Positions 1-6,468 of a DNA stretch of 11,991 nucleotides are shown one piece after another. The notes below the pieces were generated by a model, which saw only the letters and a list, made by a program, of their open reading frames with translations, searched no databases and was not told where the DNA came from. Position numbers and translations under genes: made by a program. This DNA is from an uncultured Erysipelotrichaceae bacterium (lineage in GTDB: Bacteria > Bacillota_I > Bacilli_A > Erysipelotrichales > Erysipelotrichaceae), in NCBI GenBank assembly GCA_905201565.1, contig CAJKOS010000043.1, forward strand, positions 1-11,991, given 5' to 3'. Position 1 is the first letter of the stretch; every line of letters starts with the position of its first letter.

Positions 1-1
1 A

Positions 2-547
2 AACGATACGCTGATTGACGGACTCATCCTTTCTGGACCTCCCAGCTACAATCCGCTTGCCCCAGGTGCCCTTGCCCTTACGGCAGCTCTTGCCAGGGTA
101 AAAGGGTCCAAGGGACATTCCCAATTGCTTGACAAAAGTGTTACCGGCACTTTCAACAATGCAATTGATCATCCCCGTACACAGTTTGACTGGCTTTCCC
201 ATAATGAAGACAATGTGGATGCCTATATGGCAGATCCGCTGTGTGGCAATCCGTTTACCATTCAGGGGTATCATGATCTATTGACAGGTATGGTCATGAT
301 GCAGAGTGTCAAAAGCTATCGCTGTTCTTATCCTGCTTTACCGGTTCTTGTGATGGCTGGAGAAGAAGATCCATGTATTGGTGGACCGGAAGGTTTCAAC
401 GATTCGGTTCAGGTATTGCAGAAAGTGGGATATGAAAATGTGCATACAAAACTGTTTGAAGGCATGCGGCATGAAATCCTCAATGAAACAGGTCACATGG
501 CTGTCTATGAGACAGTTCTGAACACGATTCTTGGACAGGGGAAATAA
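2..547 (+). CDS. Alpha/beta hydrolase, monoacylglycerol lipase / serine aminopeptidase S33 type, 3' part only
   Basis: The reading frame is open from the first bases of the window to the TAA at 545-547, so the 5' end lies outside. About 181 C-terminal residues are visible. The opening segment DGLILSGPP matches the strand after the nucleophile elbow in monoacylglycerol-lipase-like hydrolases, while the GxSxG serine itself is upstream of the window. The segment VLVMAGEEDPC carries the likely catalytic Asp (codon 368-370), and GMRHEILNE carries the likely catalytic His (codon 470-472). Both sit in the family's usual places. Such enzymes hydrolyse ester bonds of monoacylglycerols, lysophospholipids or related small esters in the cytoplasm, but the substrate cannot be read from sequence. 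A TTG at 125 is only an internal codon. No convincing terminator follows; there is a weak GGGA/TCCC hairpin at the stop codon without an adjacent T-run. Confidence 0.85.
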   Translation, partial: NDTLIDGLILSGPPSYNPLAPGALALTAALARVKGSKGHSQLLDKSVTGTFNNAIDHPRTQFDWLSHNEDNVDAYMADPLCGNPFTIQGYHDLLTGMVMMQSVKSYRCSYPALPVLVMAGEEDPCIGGPEGFNDSVQVLQKVGYENVHTKLFEGMRHEILNETGHMAVYETVLNTILGQGK

Positions 548-571
548 TCCCTTATCTACTGCTGTTTTTGT

Positions 572-599
572 TTGACTTTACATTTCGCTTTGCTATAAT
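572..599 (+). promoter_or_regulatory. Sigma-A promoter for the DUF177-rpmF unit
   Basis: TTGACT (572-577) and TATAAT (594-599) are separated by 16 bp, and the -10 box is preceded by TGC, an extended -10. Transcription would start near 606, about 25 bases before the GTG start at 631. This is a near-consensus, strong promoter, as expected for a ribosomal protein gene. Confidence 0.85.
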
Positions 600-630
600 G
601 TACTAGCGTTAACGAACAAGGAGAACTGCC

Positions 631-1134
631 GTGAAGTGGACAAGAAATGAACTTGAACACAATGATGCACCTGTGGTGTTCGATGAAGACATTGTCATTG
701 ATGATGCTGTGTTTGCATCAAGTGTTCTGATTCGTGGTGTCACAGATGTCCATATTGATGGCACTGGCTGCCTGATGGATGATGACAACATGTTTACCTG
801 TGATATGCATATTGAAGGGGTGATGATCTGCCCTGATGCAATTACCGGTGATGATGTTGAAGTTCCATTTGAAACAGACAGTCAGGAAGTCTATTCATTT
901 GAAGAGACTGATGAAGAGGGAGTCCGTGTCGTTACGGATGAAGTCATAGATCTTCTTCCTGCAGTGATCGATGCAATCATGCTGGAAGTGCCGATTTCTG
1001 TGACAGAAGCGGATGAAAGTGAATATCCGTCCGGTGATGGATGGAGAGTCATTTCTGAAGCGGAATATCAGGAAAGCCGGCGGGAACAGATTGACCCGCG
1101 TCTGGCAAAACTGAAGGAATTCAAAAACGAATAA
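631..1134 (+). CDS. DUF177 / YceD family protein upstream of rpmF
   Basis: A 167-residue acidic protein begins at GTG 631 with AAGGAG (618-623) seven bases upstream. It ends 16 bp before rpmF, the classic partner of this family in most bacteria. The family is linked to 23S rRNA accumulation in plants and E. coli and probably acts in 50S assembly, but its biochemistry is unsettled. Visible family features are the central DLLPAVIDAIMLEVPI helix and the C-terminal IDPRLAKLKEF signature (DPR followed by a Leu-rich end). The Cys-rich GLC..CG-type motif that many homologues carry between these two is absent: that stretch has no cysteine. The start is chosen for its Shine-Dalgarno and promoter distance. 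Co-transcription with rpmF is likely because no terminator separates them. The family call rests on the C-terminal motif plus position. Confidence 0.85.
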   Translation: MKWTRNELEHNDAPVVFDEDIVIDDAVFASSVLIRGVTDVHIDGTGCLMDDDNMFTCDMHIEGVMICPDAITGDDVEVPFETDSQEVYSFEETDEEGVRVVTDEVIDLLPAVIDAIMLEVPISVTEADESEYPSGDGWRVISEAEYQESRREQIDPRLAKLKEFKNE

Positions 1135-1150
1135 CAGGAGGTGCTAGACA

Positions 1151-1327
1151 ATGGCTGTACAGCAGAGAAGAAATTCCAAGACAAGAAAGAATAAGAGAAG
1201 AACGCATTATGTACTCAACAGACCGACACTTGTAAAGTGCCCGGTATGTGGTGCAATGAAGCTTCCTCATCACGCTTGCCCTAAGTGTGGTAAAGTCGGC
1301 AACGAAGAACAGCCGGCTGCTGAATAA
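1151..1327 (+). CDS. rpmF: 50S ribosomal protein bL32
   Basis: This 58-residue basic protein begins MAVQQRRNSKTRKNKRR, the hallmark N-terminus of bL32, and carries a zinc-ribbon with two CxxC pairs (Cys30/Cys33 in CPVCG and Cys43/Cys46 in CPKCG). It is therefore the zinc-binding (C+) form of the protein. It is a structural component of the large ribosomal subunit near the peptidyl transferase region. The start ATG is preceded by a very strong AGGAGGTG (1136-1143) with 7-base spacing. The gene lies 16 bp after the DUF177 gene and is followed within 25 bases by a strong intrinsic terminator, so the two-gene unit appears self-contained. Length is normal for the family. Confidence 0.97.
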   Translation: MAVQQRRNSKTRKNKRRTHYVLNRPTLVKCPVCGAMKLPHHACPKCGKVGNEEQPAAE

Positions 1328-1349
1328 TCTTTCTGAGAGATTTACACAG

Positions 1350-1376
1350 AACACTCCAATTTGGAGTGTTTTTTTT
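1350..1376 (+). terminator. Intrinsic terminator after rpmF
   Basis: AACACTCC (1350-1357) pairs with GGAGTGTT (1363-1370) around a 5-base AATTT loop, followed by an 8-base T-run (1369-1376). This separates the rpmF unit from the mraZ operon. Confidence 0.9.
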
Positions 1377-1395
1377 GCGTTTGCCCAATTTTGGG

Positions 1396-1423
1396 TTGCC
1401 TGTGGGGGAGAGAATGGTATAAT
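1396..1423 (+). promoter_or_regulatory. Sigma-A promoter for the mraZ operon
   Basis: TTGCCT (1396-1401) and TATAAT (1418-1423) are spaced 16 bp apart, with TGG directly before the -10 box (extended -10). The expected start is near 1430. A CCCAA/TTGGG inverted repeat (1384-1395) lies just upstream of the -35 box, and the phased direct repeats described separately begin at the -10 box. Confidence 0.82.
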
Positions 1424-1458
1424 TGTGGCAGAAAGTAGAGCAAAGTGGATGGAAGTAG
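1422..1458 (+). promoter_or_regulatory. Putative MraZ operator: four 10-bp-phased direct repeats
   Basis: Heptamers at exact 10-base intervals read ATTGTGG (1422), AAAGTAG (1432), AAAGTGG (1442) and GAAGTAG (1452), sharing a GTRG core at 1425, 1435, 1445 and 1455. MraZ is a ring-shaped oligomer known to bind short direct repeats with about one helical turn of spacing upstream of its own gene: TGGG-type in E. coli and AAAGTG-type in Mollicutes. The AAAGTGG unit here resembles the Mollicutes form. The array overlaps the -10 box, the expected transcription start and the candidate ATG, so binding would be expected to repress. The assignment is inference from pattern and position. Confidence 0.7.
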
Positions 1459-1907
1459 GGAAAGGAGCATCGTTTCTAGGTGAATACAGGCACAGTATCG
1501 ATGCCAAAAACAGACTGATCATCCCTGCTAAGTTCAGAGAGTCACTTGGCGATACTTTTTATGTAACCCGAGGTCTTGACGGATGTCTTGCCTGCTATAC
1601 GAATGAAAGCTGGATGGAGCAAATCGAGAAGCTCTCCCGGCTTCCATCAACAAACAAGAAAGCAAGGCAGTATATCCGCAGCATTACCTCCAAAGCACAA
1701 GAAAGCACCCTGGACAACCAGGGCAGGCTGCAGCTTCCGCAATATCTCATCGACCTCGCAGGTATCGAGAAGGCCTGTGTGATTGTCGGTGTTTCGGACT
1801 ATTTCGAGATCTGGTCCGAAGAGAGATGGAAGAGCATTGAGGATGAAGCAGATGCTTCATTCGAAGATGATGCGGAAATGCTGACAGATTTCCTGACATC
1901 ACAATGA
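1449..1907 (+). CDS. mraZ: Transcriptional regulator MraZ
   Basis: MraZ is a DNA-binding regulator of the division and cell wall cluster, with two SpoVT/AbrB-like halves each carrying a DxxxR motif. Here these are [14 protein letters not shown] (Asp18-Arg22) and ESTLDNQGR (Asp89-Arg93). The first start codon close to the conserved region is ATG 1449, giving 152 residues with a seven-residue extension (EVGKGAS) before the conserved FLGEY. Family members normally begin M-F-x-G-E-Y, and the codon at the expected Met position (1470-1472) is TCG. A good Shine-Dalgarno AAAGGAG (1461-1467) lies inside the putative extension, while upstream of ATG 1449 there is only weak SD-like sequence. The start is therefore uncertain. 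The frame also stays open upstream into rpmF, but the terminator and promoter exclude that as coding. The stop overlaps the rsmH start by ATGA. Confidence 0.9.
   Translation: MEVGKGASFLGEYRHSIDAKNRLIIPAKFRESLGDTFYVTRGLDGCLACYTNESWMEQIEKLSRLPSTNKKARQYIRSITSKAQESTLDNQGRLQLPQYLIDLAGIEKACVIVGVSDYFEIWSEERWKSIEDEADASFEDDAEMLTDFLTSQ
1461..1467 (+). promoter_or_regulatory. Shine-Dalgarno lacking a matching mraZ start codon
   Basis: AAAGGAG sits at the usual distance before the first conserved MraZ codons (TTT CTA GGT GAA TAC, from 1473), but no ATG, GTG or TTG occurs between it and those codons. It is either a relic or internal site, or evidence that one or a few bases were altered at the original start. 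Confidence 0.6.
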
Positions 1908-2833
1908 AGCACGTATCCGTACTGCTTCATGAGACCGTAGATCTTCTCAATGTGAAACCGGATGGCATTTATGTCGATGGCACATTGGGAAGAGGCGGTC
2001 ATGCCGGACTATTGATCTCGAAACTTGAGACCGGACATCTCTATGCATTTGACAAGGATGAAACAGCCATTGAGGAATCAAAGATCAATCTCAAAGATCA
2101 CCTCGATAAAGTGACATTCATCCATGATGACTTCAGACATATGAAAGAAGCACTGCATGAAAGGGGCATCGACGCTGTTGATGGCGTGATGATGGACCTC
2201 GGTGTCAGTTCTCCGCAGTTTGATGATCCAACCCGTGGGTTCAGCTATCGCTATGATGCAAGGCTGGATATGCGCATGGACCAGAGTCAGACATTAGATG
2301 CGTGGCAGATTGTCAATTCGTATGAATATGCCGCTCTTGTTCGTATTTTGCAACAGTATGGAGAAGAGCGTTATGCAAAACAGATTGCGCGTGCAATTGA
2401 AAGGAAAAGACAGGAACACTCCATCGACACGACATTTGAACTGGTCGATGTCATCCGTTCAGCCCTCCCGGAAAGGGTGCTGCATGGCAAAGGACATCCT
2501 GCAAAGCAGACCTTTCAGGCATTACGCATCGAAGTGAACGATGAACTTGGTGCCTTACAGCGCGGTCTTGAAGAAGCCTGCAGCTTATTGAAAAGCGGTG
2601 GCAGGTGCGCTGTCATCACCTTCCATTCCCTCGAGGACAGAATGGTGAAAACAGCATTCAGAAACTTATCCTCTGCTCCATTTGTTGAGCCGAAGCTTCC
2701 CGTGAAGCAGTCACAGATGGAGCAGGCCTCCTTCCTCCTTGTCACCCGCAAACCGGTAGTGGCAGATGAAGGGGAGCTTGAGGAAAATCATCGTGCGCAC
2801 AGCGCAAAGCTCAGAGTGATTGAAAAGAGATAA
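1904..2833 (+). CDS. rsmH: 16S rRNA (cytosine(1402)-N(4))-methyltransferase RsmH
   Basis: RsmH (MraW) uses S-adenosylmethionine to methylate N4 of C1402 in the decoding centre of 16S rRNA. At 309 residues it has the normal family length. The N-terminus [15 protein letters not shown] is typical. The SAM-binding loop DGTLGRGGH is at residues 25-33, [10 protein letters not shown] at 98-107, the RGFSY...LDMRMD signature at 111-126, [18 protein letters not shown] near 200-217, and the late [13 protein letters not shown] motif follows. The ATG at 1904 overlaps the mraZ stop (ATGA), indicating translational coupling. The gene is followed after 15 bp by ftsL. Nothing in the sequence suggests loss of function. 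Confidence 0.97.
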   Translation: MKHVSVLLHETVDLLNVKPDGIYVDGTLGRGGHAGLLISKLETGHLYAFDKDETAIEESKINLKDHLDKVTFIHDDFRHMKEALHERGIDAVDGVMMDLGVSSPQFDDPTRGFSYRYDARLDMRMDQSQTLDAWQIVNSYEYAALVRILQQYGEERYAKQIARAIERKRQEHSIDTTFELVDVIRSALPERVLHGKGHPAKQTFQALRIEVNDELGALQRGLEEACSLLKSGGRCAVITFHSLEDRMVKTAFRNLSSAPFVEPKLPVKQSQMEQASFLLVTRKPVVADEGELEENHRAHSAKLRVIEKR

Positions 2834-2848
2834 CAGAGGTAATAAGAT

Positions 2849-3190
2849 ATGGCGACGATCAGAAAAAAAGGGAAATCCGCGAAGGCGAGAAGAAACGAAA
2901 GGATGCTGAACTTCACATTGAAGGTCACGCTCATCTCAGGAATAGTCTTTCTGGGATCTTCCCTGTTTCTGCGTTCCTATAACAACAGATTGAGCACTGA
3001 GGCACAGGATATCAGTTCCAAGATTGCGGTTCTTGAAACACAGAACGATGCCGTCCGCATTGATATCCAGACACTTGGTAATTATAATCGGGTAGAAAGC
3101 ATCACCTCCGAAGACGGAATGACGATGAACCCGAACAACATCATCACCATTTCTGCCGGAGATTCTGCTGAAGGAGAACAGAATGGCTGA
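2849..3190 (+). CDS. ftsL: FtsL-like cell division protein
   Basis: A 113-residue single-pass membrane protein has a basic cytoplasmic N-terminus (RKKGKSAKARRNER), one hydrophobic segment at about residues 21-43 (FTLKVTLISGIVFLGSSLFL), and an extracytoplasmic helical region (about 45-85) with coiled-coil character. This architecture and its position between rsmH and a septal PBP gene identify it as FtsL or a functional equivalent. FtsL forms a complex with DivIC/FtsB and DivIB/FtsQ and helps activate FtsW-FtsI septal synthesis. Primary sequence in this family is poorly conserved, so the call relies on topology and synteny. The start has AGAGGT (2835-2840) upstream, and the end overlaps the PBP gene by 8 bp, implying coupling. 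Confidence 0.82.
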   Translation: MATIRKKGKSAKARRNERMLNFTLKVTLISGIVFLGSSLFLRSYNNRLSTEAQDISSKIAVLETQNDAVRIDIQTLGNYNRVESITSEDGMTMNPNNIITISAGDSAEGEQNG

Positions 3191-5399
3191 TAAAAGAAAA
3201 CCGGGACGCCGCCGTCCTGGCAATAGGCATTTTAATATTCTCGGACAGTTTACTGTCATCGCATCGGTTTGTATCGCTTTGCTGATTGCCGATGTTTTTT
3301 TGGTATCGGTACGCAAGATCCATGCCCGTTCCAATACCGATTTATCCATCTATGCGGACACAAAGAATGTCGTCACGGAAACCATCGATGCCCAAAGGGG
3401 ATTTATCTATGACTCCCAGGGCAACATCATCGCTGAAGACAATCACACCTATAACATCATCTGTATTCTCGATGAAAACCGCCTGAATGCTGATGATACA
3501 CCTGCCTATGTCAAAGATAAGGAAGGAACAGCAGGTATCCTTTCACAGATCCTCGGCATTGATTATGATAAGGTGCTTGGCTACCTCATGCAGGAAGGGA
3601 AGTTTCAGACTGAACTTGGTGATTCGGGAAGAAATCTTTCCAAAGAAGTAAAGGATGAAATCGAATCGTATGAGCTGCCGGGTATCGAATTTGAAGACAG
3701 TGTGCAGAGGGTCTATCCCCATGGTACATTTGCTTCCAATCTCATCGGTTATGTATCACGCGATGAAGATGGCAGCTATACAGGCAAGATGGGCATTGAA
3801 CAGGTGCTCGAATCCTACCTTGCTGGTAAGGATGGCTATACTACCTACCAGACTGATGGGGATGGCTTTATCCTTCCGGGCATGAAGGAAACAACCGTCT
3901 CAGCAACAAATGGTGCAAATGTCACATTGACATTGAACAAAAACATCCAGGAAACACTGGAACAGTCCTTTGCCCTTACAAATGAAACATTCCACCCGGA
4001 CAGAATCTGGGGTGCGGTAGTAGAGGTGGAAACAGGCAAGGTCATCGCCTGGGGACAGTCTCCTTCCTTTGACCCTAATACCCTCGATATTACCGACTAT
4101 TCCAACTATGGTTCTCAGGTGCCGTATGAACCGGGTTCCACATTGAAGACATTTACATGGGCGGCGACAATCAATGAAGGAAAATATGATTCCAATGCGA
4201 CAGCAGAAGGTTACCGGTATTGCTATGTTTCCGATGAAAACAACAATCCGGTCCGTACGATGGATACTGAAAATGCTTATGGCTGTGTCATGAACTACCA
4301 CAATGAAAGCTACAGCAATCCTACACTGGATGATGGTCTCAAGTATTCTTTGAATACCGTAGCTGCCACTTTGGAAAATGAATATATCACACCGGATATC
4401 CTTCTTGATTACCTGGAGGAATTTGGCTTCTTTTCCAATGTGGACACAGATGGCATTCTTGAAGAAGCAGGTCTTCTCAACTTCACATGGCCTGCCGATA
4501 AGATCAACCTTTCCTTTGGACAGGGTTCAACGGTGACCATGCTGCAGTTATTGCAGGCATATACGGCAATCTTTGGGGATGGAACGGTCAAGAAACCATA
4601 TTTCATCGATTCCATCCGTGATGCCTATGACAATTCCAATGTGCTCTATCAGGGTGAAACAGAAGTGGTTTCTGAACCGATCACTGCTGAAACTGCGGAG
4701 AAAGTGCGCAGTGTCATGTACAAGGTAGCCAACGAACAGGGTGGTACAGCATACAACTACCGCATTCCGGAATGTTCGATCATCGCCAAGACCGGAACAA
4801 CCGAAGTGGCAATTGATGGTACATATGATACGGACTACATCATTTCCTCGATCATGATCGGCCTTCCGGCTGATCAGCCAAAATATATGGTCTACTATGC
4901 CTTTGCCATGAATTTTCAGAATATCGGTACGCAGACTGAAGCAGTGACGAACATCCTGCGCAAAGTTGCCCAGGAATTCCACCTTTCCGATAACATGGAC
5001 GAAGAAACAGAGACACCTGAACAACAGGTAGAAACCGTTACAACCGTGACAAGCAGTGAAATGCCTTCCCTGCTCAACCACAGTGTCACTTATGCCAATG
5101 ACAAACTGTCATCCAGCGGAACAAATATCATCGTCCTTGGCAGCGGGGATACGGTCATCGACCAGTTTCCCAAGTCCGGAACGACCATCGATTCTGGTCA
5201 GCGGGTGTTCCTGCTCACGGATACACAGAGTTTTGTCATGCCGGATCTGACCGGGTGGACGCGCAAGGATGTCGCTTCGCTATGGGCGGTGACAGGTTTT
5301 GCTTTTGAGCTGGAAAATGATGGGGTAGTCGTTTCCCAGAGCATACCTGCCGGAACAACCGTCACCCGTGGCACGAACATACGTGTTGTATTTGGGTAG
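3183..5399 (+). CDS. Class B penicillin-binding protein with two PASTA domains (septal transpeptidase, FtsI / Pbp2x / SpoVD type)
   Basis: This is a 738-residue monofunctional D,D-transpeptidase that cross-links septal peptidoglycan outside the membrane. A basic N-terminus (RKPGRRRPG) precedes a membrane anchor at about residues 19-43. The dimerisation domain starts with RGFIYDSQGNIIAE (72-85), a variant of the usual RGxIxDRNG motif with Ser for Arg. The transpeptidase domain has the active-site STLK (Ser319-Lys322), the SxN motif SLN (389-391) and KTG (536-538), all intact. After a Glu/Thr-rich linker (about 605-625), two PASTA domains follow (about 626-682 and 683-738, the latter starting FVMPDLTGW). 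The start ATG has AAGGAG (3171-3176) upstream inside the ftsL-like gene, which it overlaps by 8 bp. Position in the dcw operon and PASTA domains favour the septal PBP over an elongation PBP. Confidence 0.95.
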   Translation: MADKRKPGRRRPGNRHFNILGQFTVIASVCIALLIADVFLVSVRKIHARSNTDLSIYADTKNVVTETIDAQRGFIYDSQGNIIAEDNHTYNIICILDENRLNADDTPAYVKDKEGTAGILSQILGIDYDKVLGYLMQEGKFQTELGDSGRNLSKEVKDEIESYELPGIEFEDSVQRVYPHGTFASNLIGYVSRDEDGSYTGKMGIEQVLESYLAGKDGYTTYQTDGDGFILPGMKETTVSATNGANVTLTLNKNIQETLEQSFALTNETFHPDRIWGAVVEVETGKVIAWGQSPSFDPNTLDITDYSNYGSQVPYEPGSTLKTFTWAATINEGKYDSNATAEGYRYCYVSDENNNPVRTMDTENAYGCVMNYHNESYSNPTLDDGLKYSLNTVAATLENEYITPDILLDYLEEFGFFSNVDTDGILEEAGLLNFTWPADKINLSFGQGSTVTMLQLLQAYTAIFGDGTVKKPYFIDSIRDAYDNSNVLYQGETEVVSEPITAETAEKVRSVMYKVANEQGGTAYNYRIPECSIIAKTGTTEVAIDGTYDTDYIISSIMIGLPADQPKYMVYYAFAMNFQNIGTQTEAVTNILRKVAQEFHLSDNMDEETETPEQQVETVTTVTSSEMPSLLNHSVTYANDKLSSSGTNIIVLGSGDTVIDQFPKSGTTIDSGQRVFLLTDTQSFVMPDLTGWTRKDVASLWAVTGFAFELENDGVVVSQSIPAGTTVTRGTNIRVVFG

Positions 5400-5414
5400 T
5401 GCTGCCGGTATAAT
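5386..5414 (+). promoter_or_regulatory. Candidate promoter for mraY
   Basis: TTGTAT (5386-5391) and a perfect TATAAT (5409-5414) are separated by 17 bp, straddling the PBP stop codon. mraY could thus be transcribed both from here and by readthrough from the mraZ promoter; no terminator lies between the PBP gene and mraY. Confidence 0.65.
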
Positions 5415-5444
5415 AAAACGGATAAAAAGGGAGGGGGATTTGTT

Positions 5445-6404
5445 TTGTTGAAATTCCTGCTTTGTTTTCTGATTTCTCTTTTGGCAGTATTAGTACTCAT
5501 GCCAAAGTTTATCGATTATATGAAACGGATGAGCGTCCGCCAGTCCATTTCGGAATATTCATTGGAAGAAGATCAGAAGAAAGCCGGGACACCGATCATG
5601 GGAGGTATCCTGTTCATCATCGTTCCGGTTGTGGTAACACTTGTTTCTACACCATCACTTCTCAAAGACATGGAAACATGGATTGTGATGTTGTCATTTG
5701 TCGGCTATGGTCTGATCGGCTTTGTGGATGACTATCTGATTGCGATCAAGAAGAACAATGATGGACTCAGTCCAAAGGCAAAGCTGTTGATGCAGCTGGT
5801 GCTTGCTATCATCATCTTCTTTATGTACCAGAGCCATATCGATCTCACATTGCACATTCCGATTATCAATGCTTATCTTGATATTGGCTGGGGGTATTTC
5901 TTATTGATCATCATCATGTTTGCGGCAGGTTCTAATGCCGTCAACCTGATCGATGGCATGGATGGATTATGTGCCGGCTGTTCATCGATTGCCCTTGTGG
6001 CATTTGCGATCATCGCTGCTGTGCAGGCAAAAAGCGGTGTTGAATTGCTGATCATCTCTTTGATCGGTGCATTGCTTGGGTATCTGTACTACAACAAAAA
6101 GCCTGCCAGGGTATTCATGGGTGATACCGGATCGCTGGCATTGGGTGGATTTAGGGCAGCGGCTGCCATGGTGATGAAGTCTGAAATAGCCTTCATCGTG
6201 ATTGCTGGTGTCTTTGTCCTTGATACATTGTCTGTCATCATCCAGCTGACTTCGGTCAAACTCCGCCACAAGCGGGTATTCCCATACACACCGATTCACT
6301 TCTCATTCCGCATCATGGGTATGCCGGAAGTCAAGGTTGTCCACATGTTCTGGATTGTGGAAGCAGTATTTGCTGCTGTCGGGGTGTTCATCGCTTTGGT
6401 ATAA
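5445..6404 (+). CDS. mraY: Phospho-N-acetylmuramoyl-pentapeptide-transferase MraY (lipid I synthase)
   Basis: MraY transfers phospho-MurNAc-pentapeptide from UDP to undecaprenyl phosphate at the cytoplasmic membrane face, giving lipid I. The 319-residue multi-pass protein matches the Firmicutes length. Conserved motifs seen are KKAGTPIMGG (45-54), FVDDYLIAIKKNNDGL (Asp95-Asp96), SNAVNLIDGMDGL (163-175, catalytic and Mg-binding Asn/Asp) and MGDTGSLALGG (225-235). The cytoplasmic loop that usually reads PxHHHFE reads PIHFSFRIMGMPE (283-295), keeping only the first His (His285) and replacing the Glu by Arg289. The start is TTG 5445 (a second TTG follows) with a purine-rich GGGAGGGGG (5429-5437) upstream; no ATG start is available nearby. 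The stop codon lies within the stem of the following terminator. Confidence 0.94.
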   Translation: MLKFLLCFLISLLAVLVLMPKFIDYMKRMSVRQSISEYSLEEDQKKAGTPIMGGILFIIVPVVVTLVSTPSLLKDMETWIVMLSFVGYGLIGFVDDYLIAIKKNNDGLSPKAKLLMQLVLAIIIFFMYQSHIDLTLHIPIINAYLDIGWGYFLLIIIMFAAGSNAVNLIDGMDGLCAGCSSIALVAFAIIAAVQAKSGVELLIISLIGALLGYLYYNKKPARVFMGDTGSLALGGFRAAAAMVMKSEIAFIVIAGVFVLDTLSVIIQLTSVKLRHKRVFPYTPIHFSFRIMGMPEVKVVHMFWIVEAVFAAVGVFIALV

Positions 6405-6428
6405 GCTGTCGATTGACAGCTTTTTTTT
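6403..6428 (+). terminator. Intrinsic terminator ending the dcw block
   Basis: AAGCTGTC (6403-6410) pairs perfectly with GACAGCTT (6415-6422) around GATT, followed by eight T (6421-6428). The last two bases of the mraY TAA form the base of the stem, so there is no untranslated spacer. Confidence 0.92.
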
Positions 6429-6448
6429 AGCTTGTGATGAAGTATAAT
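6421..6448 (+). promoter_or_regulatory. Candidate promoter for the GH36 gene
   Basis: A perfect TATAAT (6443-6448) lies 20 bases before the ATG at 6469. The -35 position falls in the terminator T-run (TTTTTT, 6421-6426, 16-bp spacing), a poor match to TTGACA, so the promoter may be weak or need an activator. No cre-like palindrome was seen. Confidence 0.5.
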
Positions 6449-6468
6449 CAAAACAAGTGGAGGGTCTT

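Noticed and set aside
537..569. Possible terminator at the end of the alpha/beta hydrolase gene
   Set aside because: The stem is only about four to six pairs including a G-U, and the T-run comes more than ten bases later.
1392..1430. TGG-type repeats (TGGGT 1392, TGGGG 1403, TGGTA 1415, TGGCA 1426) at 11-12 base spacing, resembling E. coli MraZ sites
   Set aside because: Only the first two keep TGGG, spacing is not constant, and the 1422-1458 array has exact 10-base phase and better-conserved cores.
1287..1448. Open frame continuous with mraZ extending back into rpmF, which would give a 206-residue protein
   Set aside because: It crosses the rpmF coding end, a strong terminator and a good promoter; the translated extension has no family resemblance. 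MraZ starts at or after 1449.
4548..5081. 177-codon minus-strand open frame within the PBP gene, and other minus-strand frames in rsmH, mraY, GH36 and secDF
   Set aside because: They lie opposite well-supported genes, lack Shine-Dalgarno and promoters, and show compositions typical of antisense shadows.
6457..6468. GTG start for the GH36 gene four codons upstream
   Set aside because: The GTG overlaps the Shine-Dalgarno that serves ATG 6469.
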